From positions 1 to 64,000 of the forward strand of contig CANFBW010000004.1 in NCBI GenBank assembly GCA_947444925.1: 64,000 nt of DNA, read 5' to 3'. The notes beneath the pieces were generated by a model, which saw nothing but the letters and a program-made list of their open reading frames with translations, ran no database searches and was not told where the DNA came from. Origin of the DNA: Flavobacteriales bacterium (lineage in GTDB: Bacteria > Bacteroidota > Bacteroidia > Flavobacteriales_C > GCA-002722245). Shown in pieces: positions 17,713-26,559 of the stretch. Each line of letters starts with the position of its first letter. Positions within the stretch are counted from its first letter, which is position 1. Position numbers and translations under genes: made by a program.

Positions 17713-20001
17713 ATGAACCAAAGTATTAAAATTTTGTACGTTGAAAGCAACGAGCAAGATGCGCGTAATTTTCAACGTGAGTTGGGGAAGACATCGCTGA
17801 AGGCAGTTTTTTTCACAGTGCGCAGCAGCAGCGAAGCATCGCTGATGTCTGACAATCAGTCTTTCGATATTGTTTTTTTGGATTACCATTTGCCTGGTGA
17901 AAACGGATTGGCATTGCTCAAGGTTTTACGGAACAAAGTAGTTCCTGTTCCTGTTGTCGTAGTGACCAACTATGCAGATCCAAAGATCGCTGTACAAATG
18001 ATGCAAGCGGGAGCGAGCGATTATATTCCCAAAAGTTTATTGAATGCGGTTGGACTCGAGCAGTGTGTTCGCAATTCTTTGCGCTACTCCGAATTGGAGC
18101 AGGTGCGCGATCAAGTTGAGCTGAGTTTAAAGTCTGCCGAAGAGAAACTATCGACGATTGTATCCAATACACCTGTGATATTGTTTTCGGTAAATCCAAA
18201 AGGGGAATTTACTTTTGCGAAAGGTCGTAATCTCGGTGTCTTTATGCCAGAAGGAGCTGATTTAGTTGGCGAGTCTGTATTTGATGTTTTCGATGGCTAT
18301 GATGAATTTATTCACCAAATGAAAATTGCGCTCACAGGAAATGAGGTGACGCAGTCCCTTAAATTTGGTGATATGGTGTATCAAATTTCCTGTACCCCCC
18401 GATTTAATAAAAGAGGAAGGCTTGAAGAAATAGTAGGTATCGCGTATGATGTAACCAAAAGGGCTGAGGCTGAAGAATCCTTGATGAAAGCGAAGCTTTT
18501 GGCTGAGCAAACTAGCAAGGCAAAGCAAGATTTCATTGCAAATATGAGCCATGAGATTCGCACGCCAATGAATGCTATTGTAGGCTTTGCCAATTTGTTG
18601 CAAGACACAAAGTTGAGCGATGTTCAGAAGGATTATCTGCAAACGATTCAATTGTCGGGAGACAACCTGTTGAATTTGATCAACGACATATTGGATTTTT
18701 CAAAGATAGAGGCGGGTAAACTCATTATAGAGAAAGAGCCCTTTGTTTTGGGTGAAACGCTGTTGTCGCTTGAACGCGTTTTGAAAGGAAAGTCTGATGA
18801 AAAGAAAGTAAAACTGAATCTCCAAGTTGATGCTGATGTACCTTCTCAACTGATAGGTGATGCCAATCGCTTGTATCAAGTTTTAATGAATTTAGTGAGC
18901 AACGCGATCAAGTTTACAGACAAAGGCTCAGTGACTGTGCGGGTGCAAAAAGTGAGTGAACAAGAAAATAAAGTGAAGTTAAAATTCACGGTCACCGATA
19001 CCGGTATTGGTATTCCCGCTGATAAATTCGACGCTATTTTCGATGGTTTTTCCCAAGTTAGTTCAGGTACTACGCGCAAATATGGAGGAACTGGACTGGG
19101 TTTGGCCATTGTTCGTCGCTTAATTCATTTACAAAAGGGGACCATCAAAGTGACAAGTGAATTGCGCAAGGGTTCAACTTTTGAATTTGAATTGAAATAC
19201 GCTTTGGGTGTTGAAAAGGAAGTTGCTTTGCCCGCAGCGATCATTAGCAATATCGATGCAAAGATTTTTGCTGGTAAAAAAATATTACTAGCTGAAGACA
19301 ATAGAATGAATCAAAAACTGATTCAAAATCTTTTGGCTCCATTGTCGGTGCAGTTGACTTTGGTTGACAATGGCCAAGCTGCCGTTGATATTATGGAGAA
19401 TTCAGACTTTGATTTGTTGCTGCTAGATATTCAAATGCCCATATTGGATGGTTTTGAAGTGGCAACACATATTCGAAAGGAAGTAAATGGCATCAACGCT
19501 GAGATGCCTATTCTTGCGATGACGGCACATGCTTTTAAAGAAGAAAAAGAGGCTTGTTACAAAGCTGGAATGAATGCGCATATTTCGAAACCCATTCAAA
19601 AACAAGAATTGCTGAAGGTAATGCAAGATCTTTTAAATTTATCGAATAGTTCAGAAGCTGATGTTTTGGATTTGTCATATCTAAAATCTTTGTCCGAAGG
19701 CAATGATGCTTTTGTGCGTGAAATGCTGACCATCTTCTCTGAAGATATCCCTCAGTTGATGGCACAACTGAAAGTTTCTATGGACGCTGAAGATTTGAAG
19801 CGCGTAGGTCAATTGGCCCACAAATATCGTTCGCCCTTGTCTTTACTGAAATTAACCCGACTCGAAGAAATAATGAAAACGATGGAGCACAAGGTTGGCG
19901 AAAAAGTACAACTTGAGGAGATGAAGAAATTATTTGAACAAGCTTGTTCGTTAACTTCAATGGCTTTAGAATCTGTTCAGCGAGAGATCGAAAATCATTA
20001 G
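17713..20001 (+). CDS. Hybrid histidine kinase: REC-PAS-HisKA-HATPase-REC-Hpt
   Basis: A 762-residue soluble sensor kinase with six modules. REC1 has phosphosite Asp57 (VFLDYHLPGENG). The PAS domain spans about 135-255 (STIVSNTPVILFSVNPKGEF). HisKA carries His280 in NMSHEIRTPMN. HATPase_c shows N-box NAIKFTDKG, G1 DTGIGIP, G2 GGTGLGLAI. REC2 has Asp572 (LLLDIQMPILDGFEV, then LAMTAHAF). The C-terminal Hpt domain has probable His703 in LAHKYRSP, where the usual K-G after His-x-x is R-S. No membrane segment is seen, so the signal is cytoplasmic. It probably phosphorylates the adjacent single-domain regulator. Confidence 0.93.
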   Translation: MNQSIKILYVESNEQDARNFQRELGKTSLKAVFFTVRSSSEASLMSDNQSFDIVFLDYHLPGENGLALLKVLRNKVVPVPVVVVTNYADPKIAVQMMQAGASDYIPKSLLNAVGLEQCVRNSLRYSELEQVRDQVELSLKSAEEKLSTIVSNTPVILFSVNPKGEFTFAKGRNLGVFMPEGADLVGESVFDVFDGYDEFIHQMKIALTGNEVTQSLKFGDMVYQISCTPRFNKRGRLEEIVGIAYDVTKRAEAEESLMKAKLLAEQTSKAKQDFIANMSHEIRTPMNAIVGFANLLQDTKLSDVQKDYLQTIQLSGDNLLNLINDILDFSKIEAGKLIIEKEPFVLGETLLSLERVLKGKSDEKKVKLNLQVDADVPSQLIGDANRLYQVLMNLVSNAIKFTDKGSVTVRVQKVSEQENKVKLKFTVTDTGIGIPADKFDAIFDGFSQVSSGTTRKYGGTGLGLAIVRRLIHLQKGTIKVTSELRKGSTFEFELKYALGVEKEVALPAAIISNIDAKIFAGKKILLAEDNRMNQKLIQNLLAPLSVQLTLVDNGQAAVDIMENSDFDLLLLDIQMPILDGFEVATHIRKEVNGINAEMPILAMTAHAFKEEKEACYKAGMNAHISKPIQKQELLKVMQDLLNLSNSSEADVLDLSYLKSLSEGNDAFVREMLTIFSEDIPQLMAQLKVSMDAEDLKRVGQLAHKYRSPLSLLKLTRLEEIMKTMEHKVGEKVQLEEMKKLFEQACSLTSMALESVQREIENH

Positions 20002-20100
20002 TTTGCCTTGTTATTTATTGTTTCACAGAGCGATAACGTATTTTAAAAGATTTTAAATATTTCTTTTGATTTTTATGTAGCGTTTCTCTAATTGAATTCT

Positions 20101-20198
20101 TAGATTTGCTGTGTTAAAGTTTATTTGCTAGGAATAGCAAATAGTTTTTTCATAGTTGTTTTGGGGTGCCCGGAAATTCGTTTCCGGGCTTTTTTTTG
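20101..20198 (+). ncRNA. Candidate small RNA with two hairpins
   Basis: A TAGATTTG box at 20101-20108 is followed by a perfect 9-bp hairpin TATTTGCTA-GGAA-TAGCAAATA (20122-20143, GNRA-type loop) and, 25 bases later, the strong terminator at 20168-20198. The transcript would be about 85 nt with no open reading frame. It could equally be just the 3' end of the upstream kinase mRNA carrying two terminators in tandem. No known RNA family is recognised. Confidence 0.3.
20168..20198 (+). terminator. Intrinsic terminator with UUCG loop
   Basis: GCCCGGAAA-TTCG-TTTCCGGGC is a perfect 9-bp stem with a UUCG tetraloop followed by eight or nine T. It is the strongest terminator in the window and ends transcription from the hybrid kinase side. 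Confidence 0.9.
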
Positions 20199-20217
20199 TT
20201 TTAAGGTGTAGAAACAC

Positions 20218-20889
20218 CTAAAAAGTCAAACGGAAAGACATGCCCATCGCCGATGAAGAACTCATTCCTGCGCTTAAAATACTGGGTTGAATGTGAAAAG
20301 AGAGGTCGTCGTCAATGTTGTAGTTGTACAAGTGCCCGTCAACAGTGGCGTCTAGGATGTTGCACAGATATAGAATCCCAACAAAAAAATACGACAAGTC
20401 TCTGTTTCGCTGATAGTAATCGTTTTGAATTTGAAAAGTGGATTCGCTCATTTTGGATATATCGTTCGATGAAAGGTTTGTTGCGATTGACTTATAGGGT
20501 CTTTTTTCGGCATAATTGAACAAGTCAGCACTGGTGTGGTAGGGGTAATTGGCAATGATCAAGGCCCCATGGAAAAAGGAATAGTAGGCTGTGTTGAGAT
20601 AAGCCAAATAGCCAACGCCGCCAAGTGCTCCCCAAACAATGGGTGCTTTCCAGTATTTGTGATTGTACATTTGCCCCAGTCCAGGCAATATCGCTGATAA
20701 CATGCCCGCTTTTTTGGGCGAGTGATTGATATCTTTAATGACTAGTGATTTTGTGGGGCTATTTGTGCCTGAGCTGTCGCTTACAACTACAGTGCTGTCT
20801 GCACGGGGAGCTGTATTTAATGCGTCCTGGGCGATGGATGTGCGCGCAAAACCAAATACAAAGCATATCAGCAGTAGTGTAGTGCGCAC
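20218..20889 (-). CDS. DUF5683-like membrane protein
   Basis: A 223-residue protein with a signal peptide (MRTTLLLICFVFGFARTSIA) and the segment KKAGMLSAILPGLGQMYNHK typical of the Bacteroidota DUF5683 family. This is followed by a membrane helix (PIVWGALGGVGYLAYLNTA), a second hydrophobic helix (YFFVGILYLCNILDATVDGH) and a short strand-rich end. The family usually lies after parB, as here with a 3-base gap, so it is the third gene of a parA-parB operon. Its biochemical role is unknown. Confidence 0.85.
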   Translation of the reverse strand: MRTTLLLICFVFGFARTSIAQDALNTAPRADSTVVVSDSSGTNSPTKSLVIKDINHSPKKAGMLSAILPGLGQMYNHKYWKAPIVWGALGGVGYLAYLNTAYYSFFHGALIIANYPYHTSADLFNYAEKRPYKSIATNLSSNDISKMSESTFQIQNDYYQRNRDLSYFFVGILYLCNILDATVDGHLYNYNIDDDLSFHIQPSILSAGMSSSSAMGMSFRLTF

Positions 20890-20892
20890 AAT

Positions 20893-21795
20893 TTAAAGAT
20901 CCAGAAGTTCTTTGATTCTTTGCAAATCTTTTTCTGATTTGAAGGGGATTACAATGCTTCCCTTTCCTTTGGGGTTTTTTATTACTTTCACTTTGGCGCT
21001 AAAGAGCGCTGATAAATCTTCCTTTAATTTTTGCTCGTCAAAGGACAGTTCTTCTACTTTCTTTTTGCTTGCCGTGTTGGGGTTAGGTTGTTCTTCGCTG
21101 TGACGGGCAAGTTCTTCTACTGTTCGCACGCTTAGTCCTTCAGGTACAATTCTGCGGAAAACGTACAACAGCACATCTTCATCATCTATGGCAAGCAGTG
21201 CGCGGGCATGGCCCATGGATATTTCTTGATTTTTCAGCGAAGCCTGTATTTGCGCAGGTAATTTGAGTAAGCGCAGGTAGTTGGCGGTAGTAGATCGGTT
21301 TTTACCAACTCTTTCGCCAAGTTCTTCTTGAGTCAATTGGCATTCGTCAATTAAGCGTTTGTAGCTTACTGCAACTTCAATAGGGTTGAGATCTTGGCGT
21401 TGAATGTTTTCAACCAAAGCCATTTCCAGCATTGCTTGGTCATTGGCAATTCTGATGTAGGCAGGCACCTCTGTGAGTCCTGCAATTTGCGAAGCGCGAA
21501 ATCTGCGCTCTCCTGAAATGATTTGAAATTTATCGTAACCCAACTTTCTAACGGTCAATGGTTGGATGATGCCGAGTTCTTTGATGGATTGAGCCAATTC
21601 AAGTAGCGCTTCTTTTTCGAAATCGCTGCGCGGTTGAAAAGGATTGGCTTCAATGTGTTCAATGCGAATGAAGGCTATGCTGCCTACGTTTTGATTTGCC
21701 TTGTCTGCTGGGAAGCTCGACGTGATGTCGGTTCCAGAGTTTTCTAACAAGGCGCTTAAACCTCTTCCGAGTACAATTTTTTTATTAGAGCTCAT
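20893..21795 (-). CDS. parB: Chromosome partitioning protein ParB
   Basis: CTP-dependent clamp that loads at parS and acts with ParA in chromosome segregation. The N-terminal ParB/Sulfiredoxin fold (IEANPFQPRSDFEKEALLEL, then ISGERRFRAS, with the CTP-binding GERR motif) is followed by the HTH domain (LTQEELGERVGKNRSTTANY) and a C-terminal dimerisation domain. 300 residues is normal. It overlaps parA by 11 bases. I found no canonical parS site in the window. Confidence 0.95.
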   Translation of the reverse strand: MSSNKKIVLGRGLSALLENSGTDITSSFPADKANQNVGSIAFIRIEHIEANPFQPRSDFEKEALLELAQSIKELGIIQPLTVRKLGYDKFQIISGERRFRASQIAGLTEVPAYIRIANDQAMLEMALVENIQRQDLNPIEVAVSYKRLIDECQLTQEELGERVGKNRSTTANYLRLLKLPAQIQASLKNQEISMGHARALLAIDDEDVLLYVFRRIVPEGLSVRTVEELARHSEEQPNPNTASKKKVEELSFDEQKLKEDLSALFSAKVKVIKNPKGKGSIVIPFKSEKDLQRIKELLDL

Positions 21796-22600
21796 CTTCT
21801 AAATCTATCACTTTTTCTTCCTGGTTGATGCGGGTCATGTTGTTTTTTTGCAACACTTCTCTAGCTAAGTTAAGGTAATTTACAGAACCTTTGCAACTTG
21901 CGTCATGGGTAAGAATAGATTGTCCGAAGCTAGGCGCCTCGCCCAGCTTGGTATTGCGCTGAATGATGGTGTCAAAAACCATGTCTTGAAAATGTGTCTT
22001 AACTTCATCTACTACTTGATTTGACAAGCGTAAACGTGTGTCATACATTGTTAACAAGATGCCTTCAATGCGCAACTCTGGATTCAGGCGCGATTGAACT
22101 ATTTTGATGGTATTGAGTAATTTGCCCAAACCTTCCAAAGCAAAATACTCGCATTGTACTGGCACAATCACTGAATCAGAAGCGCTTAACGCATTAATGG
22201 TGATTAGCCCCAGTGAAGGAGAACAATCAATGATAATGAAATCATAGTCGTCTTGCACTTTTTGCAAGGCGAGCTTCATCATTTTCTCCCTGTTTGGTAA
22301 GTTGATGATTTCTATTTCAGCGCCCACCAAATCAATATTTGCAGGGATGATGTCAACATTTGGTGTGTCGGTGTGTAAGATAATGTCTTTAGGCTCAGCT
22401 TCATTGATGATGCACTCGTAGGTGCCCATTTTGATGTTTTTAGGATCAAAGCCTAAGCCTGAAGTTGAATTGGCCTGAGGATCCGCATCAACCAACAATA
22501 CTCTCTTCTCTAAAACACCTAAGCAGGCTGCCAAGTTAATGGCTGTAGTAGTTTTTCCAACGCCACCTTTCTGATTGGTAATCGAAATTATCTTGCCCAT
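21785..22600 (-). CDS. parA: Chromosome partitioning ATPase ParA
   Basis: Deviant Walker-type ATPase that moves the ParB-parS complex. Motifs: KGGVGKTTTAINLAA (deviant Walker A) near residue 11, LLVDADPQANSTSGLG, and DYDFIIIDCSPSLGL. 271 residues is the size of chromosomal Soj-type ParA. It is first in an operon with parB and the DUF5683-like gene. A TAATTTTTG sequence, one base longer than the usual box, ends four bases before the ATG. Confidence 0.95.
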   Translation of the reverse strand: MGKIISITNQKGGVGKTTTAINLAACLGVLEKRVLLVDADPQANSTSGLGFDPKNIKMGTYECIINEAEPKDIILHTDTPNVDIIPANIDLVGAEIEIINLPNREKMMKLALQKVQDDYDFIIIDCSPSLGLITINALSASDSVIVPVQCEYFALEGLGKLLNTIKIVQSRLNPELRIEGILLTMYDTRLRLSNQVVDEVKTHFQDMVFDTIIQRNTKLGEAPSFGQSILTHDASCKGSVNYLNLAREVLQKNNMTRINQEEKVIDLEDEL

Positions 22601-22638
22601 CGCACAAAAATTAAAAATTAAATAAAAAGGGATTTTCT

Positions 22639-22646
22639 ATCTTTGA
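22639..22646 (+). promoter_or_regulatory. Putative -7 box of the FMN reductase gene
   Basis: TATCTTTG lies 23 bases before an ATG at 22670 and 77 before the preferred ATG at 22724. It covers a TTG start at 22643, making that start unlikely. Confidence 0.4.
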
Positions 22647-22723
22647 AAACCCCAGTAAAGGTAGGTGATATGAACCAACAATTCAGGGTGATTTTTAAAC
22701 AAAATTTTGTTGATAACGGCATT

Positions 22724-23242
22724 ATGGTAACAGTGATTTCTGGTACGAATAGAAAGGGAAGCATGACCCTTCAAGTTGCGCTTTTGTGTGCGAAAATATT
22801 GAAAGAGAAGGGGGAAGAGGTCAAAGTTCTTGATCTTTTTGACTTGCCACATGATTTTGTGTTTTCGGCCTTGTATGGCAATAAAAATGCAGCTTTCGAT
22901 AGTATTCTTGATGAATACATTTATGCGGCCGATAAGTTAGTGGTGCTCTCTCCTGAATACAATGGTGGATTTAGTGGGGTGCTGAAAGCGTTTATTGATG
23001 GCTGGAATCCGAGGATGCTGCGCAATCAAAAGATTGCATTGGTAGGTGTTGCTTCAGGTCGTTCAGGTAATTTAAGGGGCTTGGACTATATGACCAATGT
23101 TTTTCACTATTTGCGTTTGCATGTGTATCCTGATAAAGTGCCTGTGTCAGCTGTGCATACATTGGGCAGCGATGAAGGCATTCATGATGCATCGACTAAA
23201 AAGGTGCTAGACAATATGCTCAGCGGGTTCGTTGCGTATTAA
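22724..23242 (+). CDS. NADPH-dependent FMN reductase family protein
   Basis: Flavodoxin-like flavoprotein of 172 residues. It begins MVTVISGTNRKGSMT, the FMN phosphate-binding loop that opens members of this family. LSPEYNGGFSGVLKAFIDG is the second FMN-contacting motif. I chose the ATG at 22724 for that reason; an in-frame ATG at 22670, preceded by AGGTGAT, would add 18 residues without family resemblance. The physiological substrate (quinone, FMN, metal) is unknown. It is divergent from parA and convergent with recQ. Confidence 0.85.
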   Translation: MVTVISGTNRKGSMTLQVALLCAKILKEKGEEVKVLDLFDLPHDFVFSALYGNKNAAFDSILDEYIYAADKLVVLSPEYNGGFSGVLKAFIDGWNPRMLRNQKIALVGVASGRSGNLRGLDYMTNVFHYLRLHVYPDKVPVSAVHTLGSDEGIHDASTKKVLDNMLSGFVAY

Positions 23243-23261
23243 TGGACTTGATGATTGGGTT

Positions 23262-25139
23262 TTAGCTCAAGGTGTAAAATCCATCCTTATCTACTTTGAC
23301 TTTATTCAATTCAATCAATTCTCGCAGTGCACTCACAACATCATCCATGACGTAGGGAGCGTTGTGAATTAATTCTTCAAGCGTTTTTTTGAAACCCAAT
23401 GTTTCTAAAATGAATTGTTTGCTGTCTTTGTGGCTGCTGGAATTTAGGCAATTGTCGCATTGCATGCAGCGCGCTGCATCTTCGTTGAAGTAGTTGCAAA
23501 TGAGTTGTGATCGGCATTGCAGCTTGTTTTCACTAAAAGCAATCATATAGTTTGCTTGCTGCTCTTTAACTTTTCGACGTTCTTCTAATAATTCACGAGG
23601 TATCACTAAATAGCGGGATTCAATTCTGTTTTGCGAAAACAATATTTTCGGCAAGAACGACAGCAATTGATACTGTACTATTTCTTTTTGTTCAAGACGT
23701 TGCAAGGTGTTGATGACCTCATGACGTGATAATTCGCAGCGCTCAGCGATGGTTGATTCACTGAATTCAACTGCTTCATTGTGCAGTCCTGAATAGGACC
23801 GAAGTAAAACGCCCATTACTTTGCCTTCAAGTGTATCGTGATTGATCAGTGCATTCAGCGCCTGTTTATTGGCGATCACTTGTATTTTTGAACTTTTTTG
23901 CACGTCTTCTGTTTGAAAAAGATAGGCGCATTTTTGTAGTATTTCAATGGCATAAAAAGTGTTTTTGGCGGGTACATTGAATTTGCTGCAAAAGTCTGCA
24001 AGATCAAATGAAAAGCCAATATCGGCTCCTGCGCCGAGCGCAATTTTTTTGTAGTTGAACAAGCTGTCGTAAACCTTTTTAATGAGGTCTCGCTCAGGAA
24101 AGGCCCATTCAATGTTGAGTTTTAAAAAATTGGCGTCGTCTTCATTGTACAAAATCACTGATTTTGCCTTTGCGCCGTCTCTTCCTGCTCGGCCACTTTC
24201 TTGATAATATTCCTCCATGGCGCTAGGAATATGGTAATGAACGATGCTGCGTACATTGCCTTTGTCAATGCCCATGCCAAACGCAGAGGTGGCGATCATC
24301 CATTTGCTGTCACTTTGTAACCAATTTTTGGCTGCTTTTTCTTTGTCTTTGGCGGGCAATCCAGCGTGGTATATTTCATGTGGAATGTCATGCTGCTCAA
24401 GAGTTTTTCCCAATTGCTCACTGAGTTTTCTCTTGTTGACATAAATGATACCTGGCGCAGCCATGCGTTGCACGATGTTCAGAAGATCTCTCGATTTATT
24501 TTCGCTTTTTTTCACGTAATACGAAAGCTGCGCACGCAAATATGAACCTTGAAAAACGGTTGCCTTTGGAATTTTCAGGAGTTCTAAAATGTCTTTTTGC
24601 ACGGCAGGGGTGCATGTGGCTGTAAGTGCCAAGCAAGGTGAGTTGGGATGCCACTCGCGCAATACCTGAATATTGAGATAGGCAGGGCGAAAATCGTGAC
24701 CCCATTGTGAAACGCAATGCGCTTCATCAATCACAAACAACGACACTTCCATTTGTTCAATTCTCGTTTTCAATAAAAAGGAGTTCAGGCGCTCGGGTGA
24801 CAGAAATAAAAATTTTACACCACCATATTTGCAGTTGTCGAGGGCAATATCAATTTGGTCGGAACGCATATTTCCGAAGATGCCTGCGACTTTGATATTG
24901 CGTTTTTGCAGACCTTTCATTTGGTCGCTCATTAATGCGATAAGTGGACTCACAACGATCGTCACTCCAGGCAGCATTAAGCCCGGAATCTGGTAGCAAA
25001 GTGATTTTCCTGCGCCAGTAGGCAAAATGCCCAAGCTGTGTTTTCCACTCAAAACCGAGTAAATAATTTCTTCTTGGTAGGGTCGGAATTTCTGGTGCTG
25101 AAATACTTCTTGTAATATGTCGATAGGCGTGCTAGCCAT
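23262..25139 (-). CDS. recQ: RecQ-family ATP-dependent DNA helicase
   Basis: 3'-5' DNA helicase in recombination and repair. Superfamily II motifs are clear: motif 0 FRPYQEEII, Walker A LPTGAGKS, DEAHCVSQWGHDFR (DEAH plus aromatic-rich loop), ALTATCTP, and motif VI QESGRAGRDG. The RQC zinc cluster is present (CRSQLICNYFNEDAARCMQC, then CDNC). At 625 residues there is no clear HRDC domain. The ending (FYTLS) is a winged-helix-like region of its own. The start overlaps the end of the AAA gene by 8 bases, so both are in one operon. Confidence 0.94.
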   Translation of the reverse strand: MASTPIDILQEVFQHQKFRPYQEEIIYSVLSGKHSLGILPTGAGKSLCYQIPGLMLPGVTIVVSPLIALMSDQMKGLQKRNIKVAGIFGNMRSDQIDIALDNCKYGGVKFLFLSPERLNSFLLKTRIEQMEVSLFVIDEAHCVSQWGHDFRPAYLNIQVLREWHPNSPCLALTATCTPAVQKDILELLKIPKATVFQGSYLRAQLSYYVKKSENKSRDLLNIVQRMAAPGIIYVNKRKLSEQLGKTLEQHDIPHEIYHAGLPAKDKEKAAKNWLQSDSKWMIATSAFGMGIDKGNVRSIVHYHIPSAMEEYYQESGRAGRDGAKAKSVILYNEDDANFLKLNIEWAFPERDLIKKVYDSLFNYKKIALGAGADIGFSFDLADFCSKFNVPAKNTFYAIEILQKCAYLFQTEDVQKSSKIQVIANKQALNALINHDTLEGKVMGVLLRSYSGLHNEAVEFSESTIAERCELSRHEVINTLQRLEQKEIVQYQLLSFLPKILFSQNRIESRYLVIPRELLEERRKVKEQQANYMIAFSENKLQCRSQLICNYFNEDAARCMQCDNCLNSSSHKDSKQFILETLGFKKTLEELIHNAPYVMDDVVSALRELIELNKVKVDKDGFYTLS

Positions 25140-25659
25140 GAATGTTTTGCAATATAAATTGAACGCGGTCTGCCACTTTAAGCGTCGGCACTTCAGTAAC
25201 GTCGTAATTGAAATGTTGGTAGGTTTGCATCAATTGAGCATGAATAGTGCAGGCCTTTTCGTAAGTTTCTTGGCGTTCGTTGTCGGTGTTGTAGATTTCT
25301 GGCCAAGGAGGCGTAATAAATACTTTGCTGTTATAGCGGTGTTGCATAATGGCGCGCTGCAACGCTGCGAAAACGACTTGCTGTCCATGCACTTGGTAGG
25401 CCGCAATGTCGGGAATTGCTCTGTCGTAAAAATTGATTCCAGGTAAAGCTTTGCTGTGATTGAAGATTTGCAGAGGTAAAACTTTTTTACTGAATGCGTC
25501 AAGGTTTTTCCATGGCAGTACATCGCTGCCCGCAAGCAGTTCTTCTTTAATGACTTGGCGAGCTACCTCTTCGAAAGTATTAAAACCGAGCTCTTGAAGG
25601 TGCTCAAGAATACTGGTTTTGCCAAATCCAGGTCCGCCTGTTAGGATGAATCTTTGCAT
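25132..25659 (-). CDS. AAA_28-type P-loop ATPase
   Basis: A 175-residue nucleotide-binding protein with Walker A GGPGFGKTS at residues 8-16, then FYDRAIPDIAAY and KVFITPPWPEIYNTDNERQE. These fit the family of small P-loop kinase-like proteins annotated AAA_28/NadR-like in Bacteroidota. Substrate unknown. It is the first gene of an operon with recQ (8-base overlap). A TAACTTG sequence ends four bases before the ATG. Confidence 0.82.
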   Translation of the reverse strand: MQRFILTGGPGFGKTSILEHLQELGFNTFEEVARQVIKEELLAGSDVLPWKNLDAFSKKVLPLQIFNHSKALPGINFYDRAIPDIAAYQVHGQQVVFAALQRAIMQHRYNSKVFITPPWPEIYNTDNERQETYEKACTIHAQLMQTYQHFNYDVTEVPTLKVADRVQFILQNIHG

Positions 25660-25741
25660 AAGGCAAGTTAAACGTTAAAAAGGAAAAGGCAAACAAAAGC
25701 GACTTTGATTTTCAGCGCATGGTGTAATTGTTTTGCATTGC

Positions 25742-26410
25742 TTATAAAACATTGATTTTTGCGAGGAGTTCCTTTTTTTTGTTTTCGCTAATTTTTAATT
25801 CATTGTCGTTGATGAAAACATAGTTGCCATGAATGTTGGAGATGTGGTCGAGGTTCACAATATGGGAGCGGTGAATACGCATAAAGTTCGTTTTTGGTAA
25901 TATGCTTTGGATACTGTTGAGTGAGGTGTTGACGAGGTATTTGCTTATTTTGGTGAAAATCTCAATATAGTCGACAGCGCCTTTTACGTAGTTGATATCG
26001 TTGTGTGCGATTTTGTGAATTTTACCATTCGATTTCACAAAAAGATAGTTGCTGTTGATTTCTGTATTTGCTGTGGCTTTGTGAACAGCTTTTACCAAAT
26101 CCGAAAATACAATTGGTTTGAGTAAATAGCTGCTGACCTTGAAATTGAAAACATCGTAAGCGTAGTTTTTGCTGGCGGTAGTGATGATCACAGGACACGT
26201 CAATTGCATTGTGTTTAAAAAATCAACACCTGTCATCTTTGGTGTTTCAATGTCTAAAAATATCAAATCAAAAGAGTGATTTTTATATACTGCAAGGTAG
26301 TCCATGGGGTTGTCAAATTCGCCTTCGACTTTGATGTCACACATACTTTCAAGCAAGCCTTTAAGTTGCGCCCGTTGCAGCAGATCGTCTTCAATTATGA
26401 TACATTTCAT
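25742..26410 (-). CDS. LytTR-family response regulator
   Basis: Two-domain transcription factor of 222 residues. The REC domain has IIIEDD, phosphosite Asp53 (LIFLDIETPKMTG) and the conserved LKPI. The LytTR DNA-binding domain starts near residue 130 (YLFVKSNGKIHKIAHNDINY) and includes NFMRIHRSHIVNLDHI. The frame is open 27 codons further upstream, but the REC fold begins at the ATG at 26410. No LytS-type kinase is adjacent. It diverges from the REC-Hpt gene pair, which may act with it. Confidence 0.92.
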   Translation of the reverse strand: MKCIIIEDDLLQRAQLKGLLESMCDIKVEGEFDNPMDYLAVYKNHSFDLIFLDIETPKMTGVDFLNTMQLTCPVIITTASKNYAYDVFNFKVSSYLLKPIVFSDLVKAVHKATANTEINSNYLFVKSNGKIHKIAHNDINYVKGAVDYIEIFTKISKYLVNTSLNSIQSILPKTNFMRIHRSHIVNLDHISNIHGNYVFINDNELKISENKKKELLAKINVL

Positions 26411-26559
26411 ATATATTTTTGTTTGACTACTACAAAAGTGTACCAACTCCCAGTTCACAGATAGCGCACTTTGCTTCGCAGAATATTGCAAGAGTAAAAG
26501 AAAAGTAATTGTAATTTAAGTTTGAGAAAGCCCCGCATCGTTCAATTTTTATTAATGCG

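Noticed and set aside
20893-22600. Possible parS site near parAB
   Set aside because: No TGTTTCACGTGAAACA-like sequence was seen here or elsewhere in the window; the half-match TGTTTCCCGTGAA near 58132 is too weak.
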